This document shows, piece after piece, positions 6,698 to 14,634 of a stretch of 64,000 bases of DNA. Positions within the stretch are counted from its first letter, which is position 1; the number at the start of each line of letters is the position of its first letter. The notes under the pieces are model-generated. The model saw only the letters and a program-made list of their open reading frames with translations. It made no database searches and was not told the DNA's origin. A program made the position numbers and the translations under genes. This DNA comes from Collinsella sp. TM09-10AT. Lineage in GTDB: Bacteria; Actinomycetota; Coriobacteriia; Coriobacteriales; Coriobacteriaceae. Location: NCBI RefSeq assembly GCF_003436275.1, contig NZ_QSOP01000005.1, forward strand, positions 800 through 64,799. The letters are read 5' to 3'.

Positions 6698-7422
6698 GCC
6701 GCCACCTCCCCGCGCGCTCGTCGCCCTTCCCGACAGAAGCTCATGAAGAGTTCCTCGAGGTCCTGCCCGGGCCGAAGCGCATCCTCGTAGGCGAGGCGCC
6801 CCCCGCAGATGATGCCGATGGTGTCCGCCATCTGCTGCACCTCGGAGAGGATGTGGCTCGAGACGATCACCGTCGTACCCGCCGCCGCGAAGCCGCGGAT
6901 CTGGTCGCGCAGCTCCTCGATGCCGATGGGGTCGAGCCCGTTGGTGGGCTCGTCGAGCACGAGCAGGCGTGGCCGGGCGATCAGCGCCAGCGCGAGCCCC
7001 AGGCGCTGCCGCATCCCCATCGAGAAGCGCCCGGCGCGCTTCTTCCCGGTGTCCGCGAGGTCCACGGCGGCGAGCACCTCATCTATGCGGCTCTCGGGAA
7101 GGCCCAGCAGCGTGGTGCGCACGCGCAGGTTCTCGCGCGCGGTGAGGTTGGGGTAGAGCGGCGCCTCCTCGATGAGGCTGCCGATTGCGTAGAGGTCCTC
7201 GCGGCGCCAGGCGTGCCCGGCAAAGAGGATCTCCCCGGCCGTCGGCCGCAGCATCCCGCAGATCATCTTGAGCGTTGTCGACTTGCCGGCGCCGTTGGGA
7301 CCGAACAGCCCGTACACCTCGCCCTCGCGGATATGAAGGCTCACGTCGGCCACGGCGTCCTGCGCCTGGTCGCCGCGGCCGAAGCGCTTGGTGAGCCCAC
7401 GCGTCTCGAGCATGTAACCCAT
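6694..7422 (-). CDS. Lantibiotic-immunity-type ABC transporter ATPase (LanF-like)
   Basis: A 242-residue ABC ATPase. Walker A is GPNGAGKST, the signature motif is FSMGMRQRLGLALAL, Walker B is LLVLDEPTNGLDP, and the switch His is in VSSHILSE. The spacing and the sequence SLIEEAPLYPNLTARENL are typical of the BcrA/LanF subgroup, which powers export of bacitracin or lantibiotics. It is the first gene of the operon, with AAAGG about 8 bases before the ATG at 7422. A second ATG three codons later is also possible. It energises the two permeases encoded downstream. Confidence 0.9.
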   Translation of the reverse strand: MGYMLETRGLTKRFGRGDQAQDAVADVSLHIREGEVYGLFGPNGAGKSTTLKMICGMLRPTAGEILFAGHAWRREDLYAIGSLIEEAPLYPNLTARENLRVRTTLLGLPESRIDEVLAAVDLADTGKKRAGRFSMGMRQRLGLALALIARPRLLVLDEPTNGLDPIGIEELRDQIRGFAAAGTTVIVSSHILSEVQQMADTIGIICGGRLAYEDALRPGQDLEELFMSFCREGRRARGEVAA

Positions 7423-7632
7423 GGGTTTATCCTTTCTCTTCCGGGAGCGCGGGCCGAGTCACCGTGCCCGCGCGCCTTACCTTTCGGGTTCACCATCCAT
7501 GGTGGGGCGCGTTTCTAACGAAGCCATAACGGCCGTTGGGTTCTTTTGGCGCCAACCCTTCTCGACCCGTACATCATGATTAATTTGCTTAAGGCAACAA
7601 CTTTCCCGATCGATGTAATCACCGAATCAAAA
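7423..7632. promoter_or_regulatory. Upstream region of the peptide-resistance operon
   Basis: No gene is visible. The stretch holds the ribosome-binding site of the ATPase gene (7431-7436) and a perfect palindrome TTGGCGCCAA at 7546-7555 within a larger GGGTT/AACCC pair, about 125 bases before the start codon. This could bind the operon's response regulator; no clear -35/-10 pair could be chosen. Confidence 0.35.
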
Positions 7633-7691
7633 CGTGTACATCACCCTCCAAAACCGACATTTTTCGGCATGTTTGGAGGCTGATGTACACG
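7633..7691. repeat. 20-bp near-perfect inverted repeat, intergenic
   Basis: The arm at 7633-7652 (CGTGTACATCACCCTCCAAA) pairs with 7672-7691 at 19 of 20 positions. The loop contains a further CCG/CGG pair around ACATTTTT. It lies between the divergent resistance operon and the phosphatidyltransferase gene. Its form, a long stem with an inner hairpin, resembles the other intergenic palindromes in this window, but the sequence is different. Confidence 0.75.
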
Positions 7692-7753
7692 AATGTGAAA
7701 TCCACCGCCGCCCAAAAGCGCCTTCCTCATGTCTGGACTCTCTATGCTTACGC

Positions 7754-7782
7754 TGGATAGACATCGCCGGAACGGGTATAGT
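7754..7782 (+). promoter_or_regulatory. Candidate promoter of the phosphatidyltransferase gene
   Basis: TGGATA (7754-7759) and TATAGT (7777-7782) are 17 bases apart, 36 bases upstream of the chosen GTG start. The -35 matches the consensus at four of six positions. Confidence 0.4.
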
Positions 7783-7818
7783 AGCGAAAGTTTTGTCGTT
7801 AACCAGCGGGGGAGTCCT

Positions 7819-8535
7819 GTGGGCATCAAAAAGAAGATCAAAAAGAAGATCAAAAAGGAGCTTATCGGCACTTCCGATTACCCGTCGAATAAGATCTTTA
7901 CGATCTCCAATTTCATCACCTTTACGCGACTGATCCTCACCCTGGTATTTCTGTACCTGTTTGTGACGGATAACAACCGCGTCATCGCCATCGTTATCTA
8001 CGCCGTTGCCGCCTCTACCGACTGGATGGACGGTCAGATCGCCCGCATGACCAAGACGGTCTCGTGGCTCGGCAAGGTCATGGACCCCATCTGCGACCGT
8101 GCGCTGCTGTTCACCGGCGTACTTGGGCTGGTGGTCCGCGGAGAGCTGCCCATCTGGGTCTGCGTGCTCATTATTGGCCGCGACATCTATCTGGGCATCG
8201 GCACGCTTATCGTTCGTCATTATCACCGTCGCCCCATCGATGTCGTCTTTCCCGGAAAGATTGCCACTGCACTGCTCATGACCGGCTTCTCGCTCATGCT
8301 GCTCGGGTTCCCCGTTATTGACGGCCTGCATCTTTTACCTTCAACCCTTACGGCCTTCCCGGGCCTCAACGGAAGCTCGGTGCCCCTCGGCATCTTCTTT
8401 GTGTATGGCGGTGTGATCTTCTCCATGCTCACCGCTGTCATCTACTCCATTAAGGGCGGAGCGGCCATTAAACAGGCTCTCGCGCATCCCGAGGACGAGG
8501 ACATCGACTTTCTGAACCCCGAAATCGAAGACTGA
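7819..8535 (+). CDS. CDP-alcohol phosphatidyltransferase family protein (PgsA-like)
   Basis: A 238-residue integral membrane enzyme with the full CDP-alcohol phosphotransferase motif DGQIAR-x8-G-x3-D-x3-D (DWMDGQIAR ... GKVMDPICD), so the catalytic residues are intact. It transfers a phosphatidyl group from CDP-diacylglycerol to an alcohol acceptor. It differs from the clear PgsA at 28870-29508, so it may make another phospholipid. The start is taken as GTG 7819, preceded by GGGGGAG. The N-terminus has a Lys repeat (IKKKIKKKIKKELIG). Longer frames upstream lack a ribosome-binding site. Actinobacteria often keep a pgsA paralogue beside garA and ftsR homologues, as here. Confidence 0.82.
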   Translation: MGIKKKIKKKIKKELIGTSDYPSNKIFTISNFITFTRLILTLVFLYLFVTDNNRVIAIVIYAVAASTDWMDGQIARMTKTVSWLGKVMDPICDRALLFTGVLGLVVRGELPIWVCVLIIGRDIYLGIGTLIVRHYHRRPIDVVFPGKIATALLMTGFSLMLLGFPVIDGLHLLPSTLTAFPGLNGSSVPLGIFFVYGGVIFSMLTAVIYSIKGGAAIKQALAHPEDEDIDFLNPEIED

Positions 8536-8601
8536 TTCGTTGGGGTATGATTACGTACGGTTCATTATTTGCGGCACGTCCGCGATAAGTTAGGGGTTGT
8601 C

Positions 8602-9036
8602 ATGGACAACATGGTTAACAATATGCCTCAGAATGATAAGACTGCTGACGCTACCTGCGTATTCCGCGTGCCTTCAAGCGACGTCACCGTTCCCGACCTC
8701 ATGGCCAACGTGCGCATCACCGCCCCCGTTCTGTCCATCGTCAAGGGTCCGCAGACTGGTGCCGCCTTTGAGCTCGAGGACGACGTGACCACCATCGGCC
8801 GCGATCCTGCGAACGGCATCTTCCTCAATGACATGACCGTATCGCGCAGCCACGCGCGCATTATCCGCGAGGGCCTCGGCGCTCGCATCGAGGATCTGGG
8901 CTCGCTCAATGGCACCTGGGTCGACGGTGCCATCGTCAATGCAGCCCCGCTGCACGACGGTTCTTCCGTCCAGATCGGTACGTTTACGCTCATCTACCAC
9001 GAGAGCACGCCGGAGCGCATCGAAACCGGTGAGTAG
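8602..9036 (+). CDS. garA: FHA-domain protein, GarA/OdhI-like
   Basis: A 144-residue protein. The FHA domain (about residues 45-135) shows the phosphothreonine-binding signature: GRDPANGIFLNDMTVSRSHA, then DLGSLNGTWVDG. The N-terminal tail has DATCVFR, which lines up with the ETTSVFR motif of mycobacterial GarA; Thr18 would match the threonine phosphorylated by PknB/PknG. In mycobacteria and corynebacteria this protein controls 2-oxoglutarate and glutamate metabolism through its phosphorylation state. That role here is inference from domain, tail motif and gene order (a MerR/FtsR gene follows after 3 bases). The ATG at 8602 is preceded by AGGGG. Confidence 0.8.
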   Translation: MDNMVNNMPQNDKTADATCVFRVPSSDVTVPDLMANVRITAPVLSIVKGPQTGAAFELEDDVTTIGRDPANGIFLNDMTVSRSHARIIREGLGARIEDLGSLNGTWVDGAIVNAAPLHDGSSVQIGTFTLIYHESTPERIETGE

Positions 9037-9039
9037 GGC

Positions 9040-9924
9040 ATGGCCGAACGCAACTATCTGAGTATCGGCCAAGTCGTCAACCTACTTCGAGGCGCATACC
9101 CCGATCTTTCGAACTCAAAAATTAGATTTCTAGAAGATGAGGGGCTCATTACCCCTCATCGTACGCCTAAGGGATACCGTCAGTACTCTAAGGAGGACGT
9201 TGATCGCCTGGAGGTCATCCTGCATTTGCAGAAGACCCGCTACATGCCGCTCAACGTGATTAAGCAGCGCTTGGAAAACGCCACGGACCTGTCAACGCTC
9301 GCTTACGAGGTGGGCTTGCTGTCCGATGTTCCGCTCAAGACGGAGCCCAAGGAGACTAAGCAAAAGCTGCATCCCATTGAGACCATTCCCGATATGCTGG
9401 GCGTCGAGATTTCGTTTATCCGCTCGCTCGCCGAGAACGACCTCATTCGCATCATCAAGAGTCCGCAGAATCGTGAGCTCGTCGATGGCCGAGATTTCCC
9501 GATTATCCGTTACTGCTCGGAGCTGTCGCGCTTCCACATTGAGCCGCGCAACCTGCGTCAGTACGTATCGTCGGCAAACCGCGAGTCTTCGATGTTTGAG
9601 CAGGTTCTCGTGAGCATGCTCGGCATGGATACCTCCGATGACGAGCGCGACGCCAAGCTCGAGCGCGCTTTCAAGAAGCTGCACGACCTCACCGAGGGTG
9701 TGCACACCGCGCTCCTTAAGAACCGTGTCTTTGAGTCGCTCAACGCCGTGGTCGAGGACGCTGACATCGATGCTCTCGATGAGGAGATCGCGCGTTCCGA
9801 ATCCACCAAGGCTAAAAGCGATGGGGCAAGCGTCCCCGCGGTTGCCGCGCACGACGAGTCGCTCGTGCAGCCGTCCAAGGTCGTCGTCCCCTCGCATAGC
9901 TCGTCTGCTAACACGAGTAAATAA
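9040..9924 (+). CDS. ftsR: MerR-family regulator, FtsR-like
   Basis: A 294-residue regulator. The N-terminal MerR helix-turn-helix is clear (LSIGQVVNLL, KIRFLEDEGLITP, GYRQYSKEDVDRLEVI). The middle holds a second small helical segment and the last ~50 residues are low-complexity. Gene pairing with a GarA-like FHA protein is the arrangement of FtsR in corynebacteria and mycobacteria, where FtsR controls ftsZ expression. Length is close to that family. It lacks effector cysteines typical of metal-sensing MerR proteins. The start lies 3 bases after the FHA stop, so the two are co-transcribed. Target genes cannot be read from this window. Confidence 0.78.
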   Translation: MAERNYLSIGQVVNLLRGAYPDLSNSKIRFLEDEGLITPHRTPKGYRQYSKEDVDRLEVILHLQKTRYMPLNVIKQRLENATDLSTLAYEVGLLSDVPLKTEPKETKQKLHPIETIPDMLGVEISFIRSLAENDLIRIIKSPQNRELVDGRDFPIIRYCSELSRFHIEPRNLRQYVSSANRESSMFEQVLVSMLGMDTSDDERDAKLERAFKKLHDLTEGVHTALLKNRVFESLNAVVEDADIDALDEEIARSESTKAKSDGASVPAVAAHDESLVQPSKVVVPSHSSSANTSK

Positions 9925-9960
9925 TCGCCGTCCATCCGGCAATCCATGAAAGGTCACAAA

Positions 9961-10491
9961 GTGTACGACTTCGAATCTCATATCGTCGACATCCCCGACT
10001 ATCCCGAGCCCGGAGTCGTGTTTAAGGACATTACGCCGCTCTTTGGCAATCCCGAGGCTCTGAAGGCCATGGTCGATGCGCTCGCCGAGCATTTTGCTGG
10101 CATGGGCATTACCAAGGTCGTCGGCCCCGAGGCTCGTGGCTTTATGGTGGGCGTCCCCGTGGCCGTCGCCCTGGGCGCTGGCTTTGTTCCCGCACGTAAG
10201 CCGGGTAAACTGCCGCGCAAGACGGTGAGCGAGAGCTATGAGCTCGAGTATGGAACGGATTCTATCGAGATCCACGCCGATGCTATCAGCTCTAAAGATA
10301 CCGTGTTGATTCTGGACGACTTGGTCGCGACGGGCGGAACCGTCGAGGCAACAGGTAAACTGGTGCGAGATATGGGCGCAAAGCTTGTGGGCTACGGTTG
10401 TATCCTTGAGCTTGCGTTTCTCAACCCGCGCAAGAAGCTCACGCCTTCTAACGAGGACGTTGAGCTCTTTAGCCTGGTAACGGTGGACTAG
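9961..10491 (+). CDS. apt: Adenine phosphoribosyltransferase
   Basis: A 176-residue purine-salvage enzyme that makes AMP from adenine and PRPP in the cytoplasm. The PRPP-binding motif is VLILDDLVATGGTVEA, and the N-terminal IPDYPEPGVVFKDITPL is typical of Apt. GTG 9961 is preferred because GAAAGG lies 8 bases ahead; an in-frame ATG at 9946 overlaps that site and has no site of its own. The gene begins 36 bases after the FtsR-like gene and is probably in the same transcript. Confidence 0.92.
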   Translation: MYDFESHIVDIPDYPEPGVVFKDITPLFGNPEALKAMVDALAEHFAGMGITKVVGPEARGFMVGVPVAVALGAGFVPARKPGKLPRKTVSESYELEYGTDSIEIHADAISSKDTVLILDDLVATGGTVEATGKLVRDMGAKLVGYGCILELAFLNPRKKLTPSNEDVELFSLVTVD

Positions 10492-10523
10492 CCGCTACCC
10501 TTAGATACCGGAAAGGAAGCTAC

Positions 10524-11636
10524 ATGCGCACAGCAAACACGCACAGAAACATGGCACGCTGCGCTGCTACGGCAACCCTCGCTTGTGTTTTGGGCCTGGG
10601 CCTCGTGGCTCCGGCTTACGCCGATACCGCATCCGAGCTTGCTGCTGCCCGTACCAAGCTCGAGCAGATTGGCTCCCAAACTCAGCAAATTCATGAAGAA
10701 CTCTCCGCACAGACGCAGGAGCTTGATCAGACTGCAGGCGAGATCACGCAAAAGCAGCAAGAGATTGCCGAGGGTCAGGCAAAGCTTTCGAGCTACGTTG
10801 CCGGTGAGTACAAGACCGGCGGTCTGAGTCTCCTTCAGGTTCTGACGGGCGTCGACGATCTGGGCGACATGCTCAACCGTCTGTTCTATTACGGCAAGGT
10901 TTCCGACAAGCAGGCCCAGACCATTCAGGATGTCAAGGACCTTAAGCAGCAGCTCACTGATAAGCAGGCCGAGCAGGAGAAGAACGTCGCCGCGACGCAG
11001 AAGAAAGTCGACGAGCTCAACGCCCAGCAGGCCGAGGCTCAGAGCCTCGTCAGTTCCCTGGACTCGCAACTGCAGGCCGAGCTTGCCGCCGAGGCCGAGG
11101 CCAATGCGGCGCTGCAGGCCGGCATAAATGCCAGCACAGCCGAAAAGGCCACGGTAAGCAACGACACCGCCGGTACGACCGAGAACACCAACAATGGCGG
11201 CGGCACAACCAACAACGGCGGCAACACGCCTGCGCCCGCTCCTGCTCCTACGCCGCAGCCCTCGACGCCCGCTCCGGCTCCGACGCCTTCCGCACCGAGC
11301 CAGTCTGTTGACGGCGGCTCCGTTGTTTCGCGCGCCTACAGCAAGCTTGGTTGCGCTTATTCCTGGGGCGGCATTGGACCGGACAGCTTTGACTGCTCCG
11401 GTTTTGTAAGCTACTGTCTCACGGGCCGCTACTGCCGTCTGGGCACCACCGGCACTTTCATGGGTTGGACCCGCGTGTCCGACCCGCAACCCGGCGATGT
11501 CGTGGTTAACTCCTACCATACTGGCATCTATATCGGTAATGGTCAGATGATCCATGCTTCCGACTACAAGACGGGCGTCATCATCAGCTCCGTCGCAGCC
11601 GGCATGAACAACAACTACATTTTCGTGCGCTACTAA
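10524..11636 (+). CDS. Secreted NlpC/P60 peptidoglycan endopeptidase
   Basis: A 370-residue exported hydrolase. A signal peptide ends near residue 33 (APAYA-D). Residues 35-195 form a long coiled coil rich in Gln, Glu and Lys, as in RipA/PcsB-type proteins. A Pro/Ala/Thr linker (about 205-255) follows, then the NlpC/P60 domain with catalytic Cys291 in DSFDCSGFV, His332 in YHTGIYIG and a third polar residue, His344. It should cut peptide cross-bridges during growth or septum splitting. The coiled coil is the part that usually contacts an activator such as FtsEX; no such gene is nearby. Confidence 0.88.
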   Translation: MRTANTHRNMARCAATATLACVLGLGLVAPAYADTASELAAARTKLEQIGSQTQQIHEELSAQTQELDQTAGEITQKQQEIAEGQAKLSSYVAGEYKTGGLSLLQVLTGVDDLGDMLNRLFYYGKVSDKQAQTIQDVKDLKQQLTDKQAEQEKNVAATQKKVDELNAQQAEAQSLVSSLDSQLQAELAAEAEANAALQAGINASTAEKATVSNDTAGTTENTNNGGGTTNNGGNTPAPAPAPTPQPSTPAPAPTPSAPSQSVDGGSVVSRAYSKLGCAYSWGGIGPDSFDCSGFVSYCLTGRYCRLGTTGTFMGWTRVSDPQPGDVVVNSYHTGIYIGNGQMIHASDYKTGVIISSVAAGMNNNYIFVRY

Positions 11637-11660
11637 GTCACTCTGCATAGCAAACGAATG

Positions 11661-11692
11661 TGAACCTCGTGGCCTTTGGGCTGCGAGGTTCA
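11661..11692 (+). terminator. Terminator after the NlpC/P60 gene
   Basis: TGAACCTCG (11661-11669) pairs with CGAGGTTCA (11684-11692), followed by TTTATTTG. It lies 25 bases past the stop codon. Confidence 0.75.
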
Positions 11693-11754
11693 TTTATTTG
11701 TGACCGTGCTCCATACATGATCCCAATGAGCTAGTTTTCAATACTAGATGCACG

Positions 11755-11782
11755 TTTCAAAGGTAAGCAAGATGGCTATAAT
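11755..11782 (+). promoter_or_regulatory. Candidate promoter of the DegV-family gene
   Basis: TTTCAA (11755-11760) and a perfect TATAAT (11777-11782) with a 16-base spacer, 30 bases before the ATG. AAAGGA supplies the ribosome-binding site. Confidence 0.55.
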
Positions 11783-11811
11783 AAATGAGAAGCATCTAGA
11801 AAGGACCCTCT

Positions 11812-12678
11812 ATGAGCTGGGCACTTATCTCCGATTCGAGCTGCAACCTCCGCGATTGGCAACCGACCGCGCCCCATACCACCTTTGCATATGCACCCCT
11901 TAAAATTCGAGTGGGGGAGCGCGAGTTCGTCGATGACCTCACGCTCAACGTTCACGAGCTCAATTGCGCCGTGCAGGCTGAGTCGAGCGCTTCTTCGAGC
12001 GCCTGCCCGAGCGTAGGCGAGTGGACCGAACTCTTTAGGCTTGCCGACAAGACAATTTGCATGCCCATCTCCGAGGGCGTCTCGGGAAGCTACAATGCCG
12101 CCGCCACGGCACGCGATTTGGTTCTTGCCGAGGATCCGAACCGTCAGATTCATTTGGTCAATTCACGCGGAGCCGGCGGCAAAATGGACCTGATCTTCCT
12201 GCTGTTCGACCGCTATCTCGCAAGCAACCCCAACGTCCCTTTTGAGGAAGCCTGCAGCTATTTTGATGAGCTGGAACTAAACAGCAAGATCCTCTTTAGC
12301 CTGTGCAATTACGAAAATCTCGCCAAGGCCGGACGTATTCCCAAGGCAGCTGGAGTTATCGCCAATAAACTCAACATTCGAGTTTTAGGCACGGCAAGCG
12401 AGGAGGGGGAGATTAAGCTCGTCGGTCACACCCGTGGCGAAAAGAAGATGCTTGGCAAGATTGTCGACACCATGGAGGCCGAGGGCTTTACCGGCGGCGA
12501 GGTCGTAATCGACCATGTCGAAAATGAGGCGGGCGCCCAGGCACTTGCCAGCCGCATTGTGGAGCATTGGCCCGGTTCCAAGACCATCATCATGCCCTGC
12601 AACGGACTGGATTCATACTATGCCGAGATGCACGGGCTCATTATCGGCTACGGCATGGGCGTGGCTTCAGGCCAATAG
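11812..12678 (+). CDS. DegV family fatty-acid-binding protein
   Basis: A 288-residue protein with the DegV fold: ISDSSCNL at the start, the PISEGVSGSYNAA ligand-contact segment, and a C-terminal domain ending in HGLIIGYGMG. Family knowledge: DegV/FakB proteins hold a fatty acid and, with the FakA kinase, feed it into phospholipid synthesis. The paired-kinase gene is not in this window, so the role as FakB is inferred. The gene stands alone, with its own promoter and a strong terminator. Confidence 0.85.
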   Translation: MSWALISDSSCNLRDWQPTAPHTTFAYAPLKIRVGEREFVDDLTLNVHELNCAVQAESSASSSACPSVGEWTELFRLADKTICMPISEGVSGSYNAAATARDLVLAEDPNRQIHLVNSRGAGGKMDLIFLLFDRYLASNPNVPFEEACSYFDELELNSKILFSLCNYENLAKAGRIPKAAGVIANKLNIRVLGTASEEGEIKLVGHTRGEKKMLGKIVDTMEAEGFTGGEVVIDHVENEAGAQALASRIVEHWPGSKTIIMPCNGLDSYYAEMHGLIIGYGMGVASGQ

Positions 12679-12699
12679 CGTCCAACTAAACAAAAACAC

Positions 12700-12737
12700 G
12701 GGCGGGGCAAAGTGTCTGATGACTCTTTGCCCCGCCC
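12700..12737. terminator. Strong bidirectional terminator
   Basis: GGGCGGGGCAAAG (12700-12712) pairs perfectly with CTTTGCCCCGCCC (12725-12737). TTCTTAT follows on the plus strand. It separates the convergent DegV and DUF1836 genes. Confidence 0.8.
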
Positions 12738-12751
12738 TTCTTATACGTCGG

Positions 12752-13363
12752 TTAGCTATTAAACCCATTGAACTTTAGGTAGCTCATTAGATACGCCTTC
12801 GATACAAAAGACGATACTGCACTGCGAACGAGCAGCGACTCGCGAGTGACCTGATGAGCCGTATCGGGAACAGGAACCTGCTCAATGGAAAAAGCCGCAC
12901 GAATCGATGCCTCGAGCTGATCAATCACATAATCAAAGGCGGTCGGTGCATCATAGCTCAGGCGCTGAATGTTAAAGAGTGCCTGAACCGCAGCGATGGG
13001 CAGCACCTGCTTAAAGATACAAATGGAGATGAGACGCGCAATCTGCTCGCGACCATATTGCTTTTTAACCGGAGCGGGAACGAGGCCGACCTTTACGTAG
13101 TTATTGATCATCGATGGCGTAATGACGGGCTGTTCCACACAAATCGAAAGCGGCTCCATCCACAGCTCGATGTACTCAATGACCTGGTCACGGTAGAGCG
13201 TTACATTCGGCAACTGGTTATAGCGCGGCAGGCTGAGCGTATTGAGTTTGCGGACTATATCAGACTGGATAAATGCATCAGGTAGCACCGTTGGCTGAAT
13301 ATCCTCTGGGCTAATGCTAACCGACGTATCGGACATAGGAATGACATGTTTAACGTGATTCAT
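12752..13363 (-). CDS. DUF1836 protein, possible transcription regulator
   Basis: A 203-residue protein. The DUF1836 core is visible in SMINNYVKVGLVPAPVKKQY and the following REQIARLISICIFKQVLP. The segment reads as a MerR-like winged helix followed by helices, so DNA binding is likely. Targets and signal are unknown. The ATG at 13363 is chosen for GGAGG six bases ahead; reading further upstream gives 48 residues without support. Its upstream region holds CTAG-ATTAT-CTAG (around 13397-13410), a possible operator. Confidence 0.72.
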   Translation of the reverse strand: MNHVKHVIPMSDTSVSISPEDIQPTVLPDAFIQSDIVRKLNTLSLPRYNQLPNVTLYRDQVIEYIELWMEPLSICVEQPVITPSMINNYVKVGLVPAPVKKQYGREQIARLISICIFKQVLPIAAVQALFNIQRLSYDAPTAFDYVIDQLEASIRAAFSIEQVPVPDTAHQVTRESLLVRSAVSSFVSKAYLMSYLKFNGFNS

Positions 13364-13476
13364 ATGGTGCCTCCGTTCGTTTTCAATATTGTATTCTAGA
13401 TTATCTAGTTTTACATACCACAATGAACGGTATGATCGTCGGCTTTGGCTCGAGTCCGGCCGCAGGATAACTGGCT

Positions 13477-13552
13477 TGTTTTTGCACAACAAAACGTCCA
13501 GCAGCAACGTTGCCTCAAGCTCGTTACTGCTGGACGTTTAAGTAAAAAAACA
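13477..13552. repeat. Long hairpin with A/T flanks, not a normal terminator
   Basis: AAACGTCCAGCAG (13492-13504) pairs perfectly with CTGCTGGACGTTT (13527-13539), and an outer GTTTTTG/AAAAAAAC pair extends the stem. The T-run lies before the stem and the A-run after it on both strands, so neither direction gives the stem-then-U pattern of an intrinsic terminator. It lies between the trxB stop side and the DUF1836 promoter. Confidence 0.65.
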
Positions 13553-13578
13553 ACCTTACATAATATATATTATCGTAC

Positions 13579-14517
13579 TTATCCGCGTAGAAAAGCGTAT
13601 GCGCTGGTAGCCGCTATGGCTCCGTCCGAAACGGCGGTCACAACTTGACGTAAACGCTTGGAACGGATATCGCCGGCAGCAAATAAGCCAGGCGTGCGGG
13701 TGGCCATCGATTCGGCGGTCACAATACCGCCGTCGGGCGCCAGATCTACCAGATGCTCTACAAACTCGGTATGGGGCTGCGTGCCAGCATAGACAAAAAT
13801 GCCAAACGAACCAGGATCAAAGGACTCAGCGTGCATTTCACTAGTCGCATTGTCCTTAAACGTGATTGTCGTGGGCATCGCCTCACCAGAAAGCTCAACA
13901 ATACTAGTTTGGTACCTAACTGAAATATTATCTTTTGCGAGCACCTTTTGAACCACGCCATCGGGGGCACGGAACTGATCGCGGCGCAAGACGATGGTCA
14001 CGCTGCTGGCGATTTCTGACAAGAACAGGGCTTCCTCGCAGGCAGCATTACCGCCACCGATGACAAAGACCTGTTTACCGCGAAAGAACATGCCATCGCA
14101 CGTCGCGCAATAAGAAACGCCACGACCGCGATACGTATCCTCGCCAACAAAACCAGCAGATCGCGGCGTGGCACCCATGCAAGCGATAACGCTCGAGGCC
14201 AGCGTATCGCCCATATCGTGATGCACCGTAAACAGCGCCGCATCCGCATCGTAATCGATACCCGTAACCATGCTCCATGTAACCTGTGCTCCCAGGCCCT
14301 CTGCATGTTGCTGAAACCGCTCGCCGAGTTCGGCGCCACTCAAGAGCGGAATGCCCGGATAGTTCTCGACCTCATTGGTTGTGGCGATCTGTCCTCCCGA
14401 CATACCTTGCTCAATCACGGTCGTCGTTAGGTTGGCGCGCGCCGCGTAAATGGCTGCAGCATAGCCCGCAGGCCCGCCGCCGATAATCGCAACATCGATC
14501 GGCTGATGAGTAGTCAT
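13579..14517 (-). CDS. trxB: Thioredoxin reductase
   Basis: A 312-residue flavoprotein that passes electrons from NADPH to thioredoxin. The FAD motif is IIGGGPAGYAA, the redox-active pair is CATC (Cys137, Cys140), the NADPH motif is IGGGNAACEEA, and FAAGDIR lies near the C-terminus. The start at 14517 has AGGAGG ahead of it. A much longer open frame upstream covers the divergent glycosyltransferase gene and is only a shadow. No thioredoxin gene is adjacent, so trxA must be elsewhere. Confidence 0.95.
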   Translation of the reverse strand: MTTHQPIDVAIIGGGPAGYAAAIYAARANLTTTVIEQGMSGGQIATTNEVENYPGIPLLSGAELGERFQQHAEGLGAQVTWSMVTGIDYDADAALFTVHHDMGDTLASSVIACMGATPRSAGFVGEDTYRGRGVSYCATCDGMFFRGKQVFVIGGGNAACEEALFLSEIASSVTIVLRRDQFRAPDGVVQKVLAKDNISVRYQTSIVELSGEAMPTTITFKDNATSEMHAESFDPGSFGIFVYAGTQPHTEFVEHLVDLAPDGGIVTAESMATRTPGLFAAGDIRSKRLRQVVTAVSDGAIAATSAYAFLRG

Positions 14518-14634
14518 GAAGAGACCTCCTGTCGAAAGATTGGCGTTCTTTGCGCTCATACCCAAATTTATGCGAACGTGACACTCATGCACTACAATGA
14601 TTCTCTGTGAAACAAAGATGAAGGGGAGATATCG

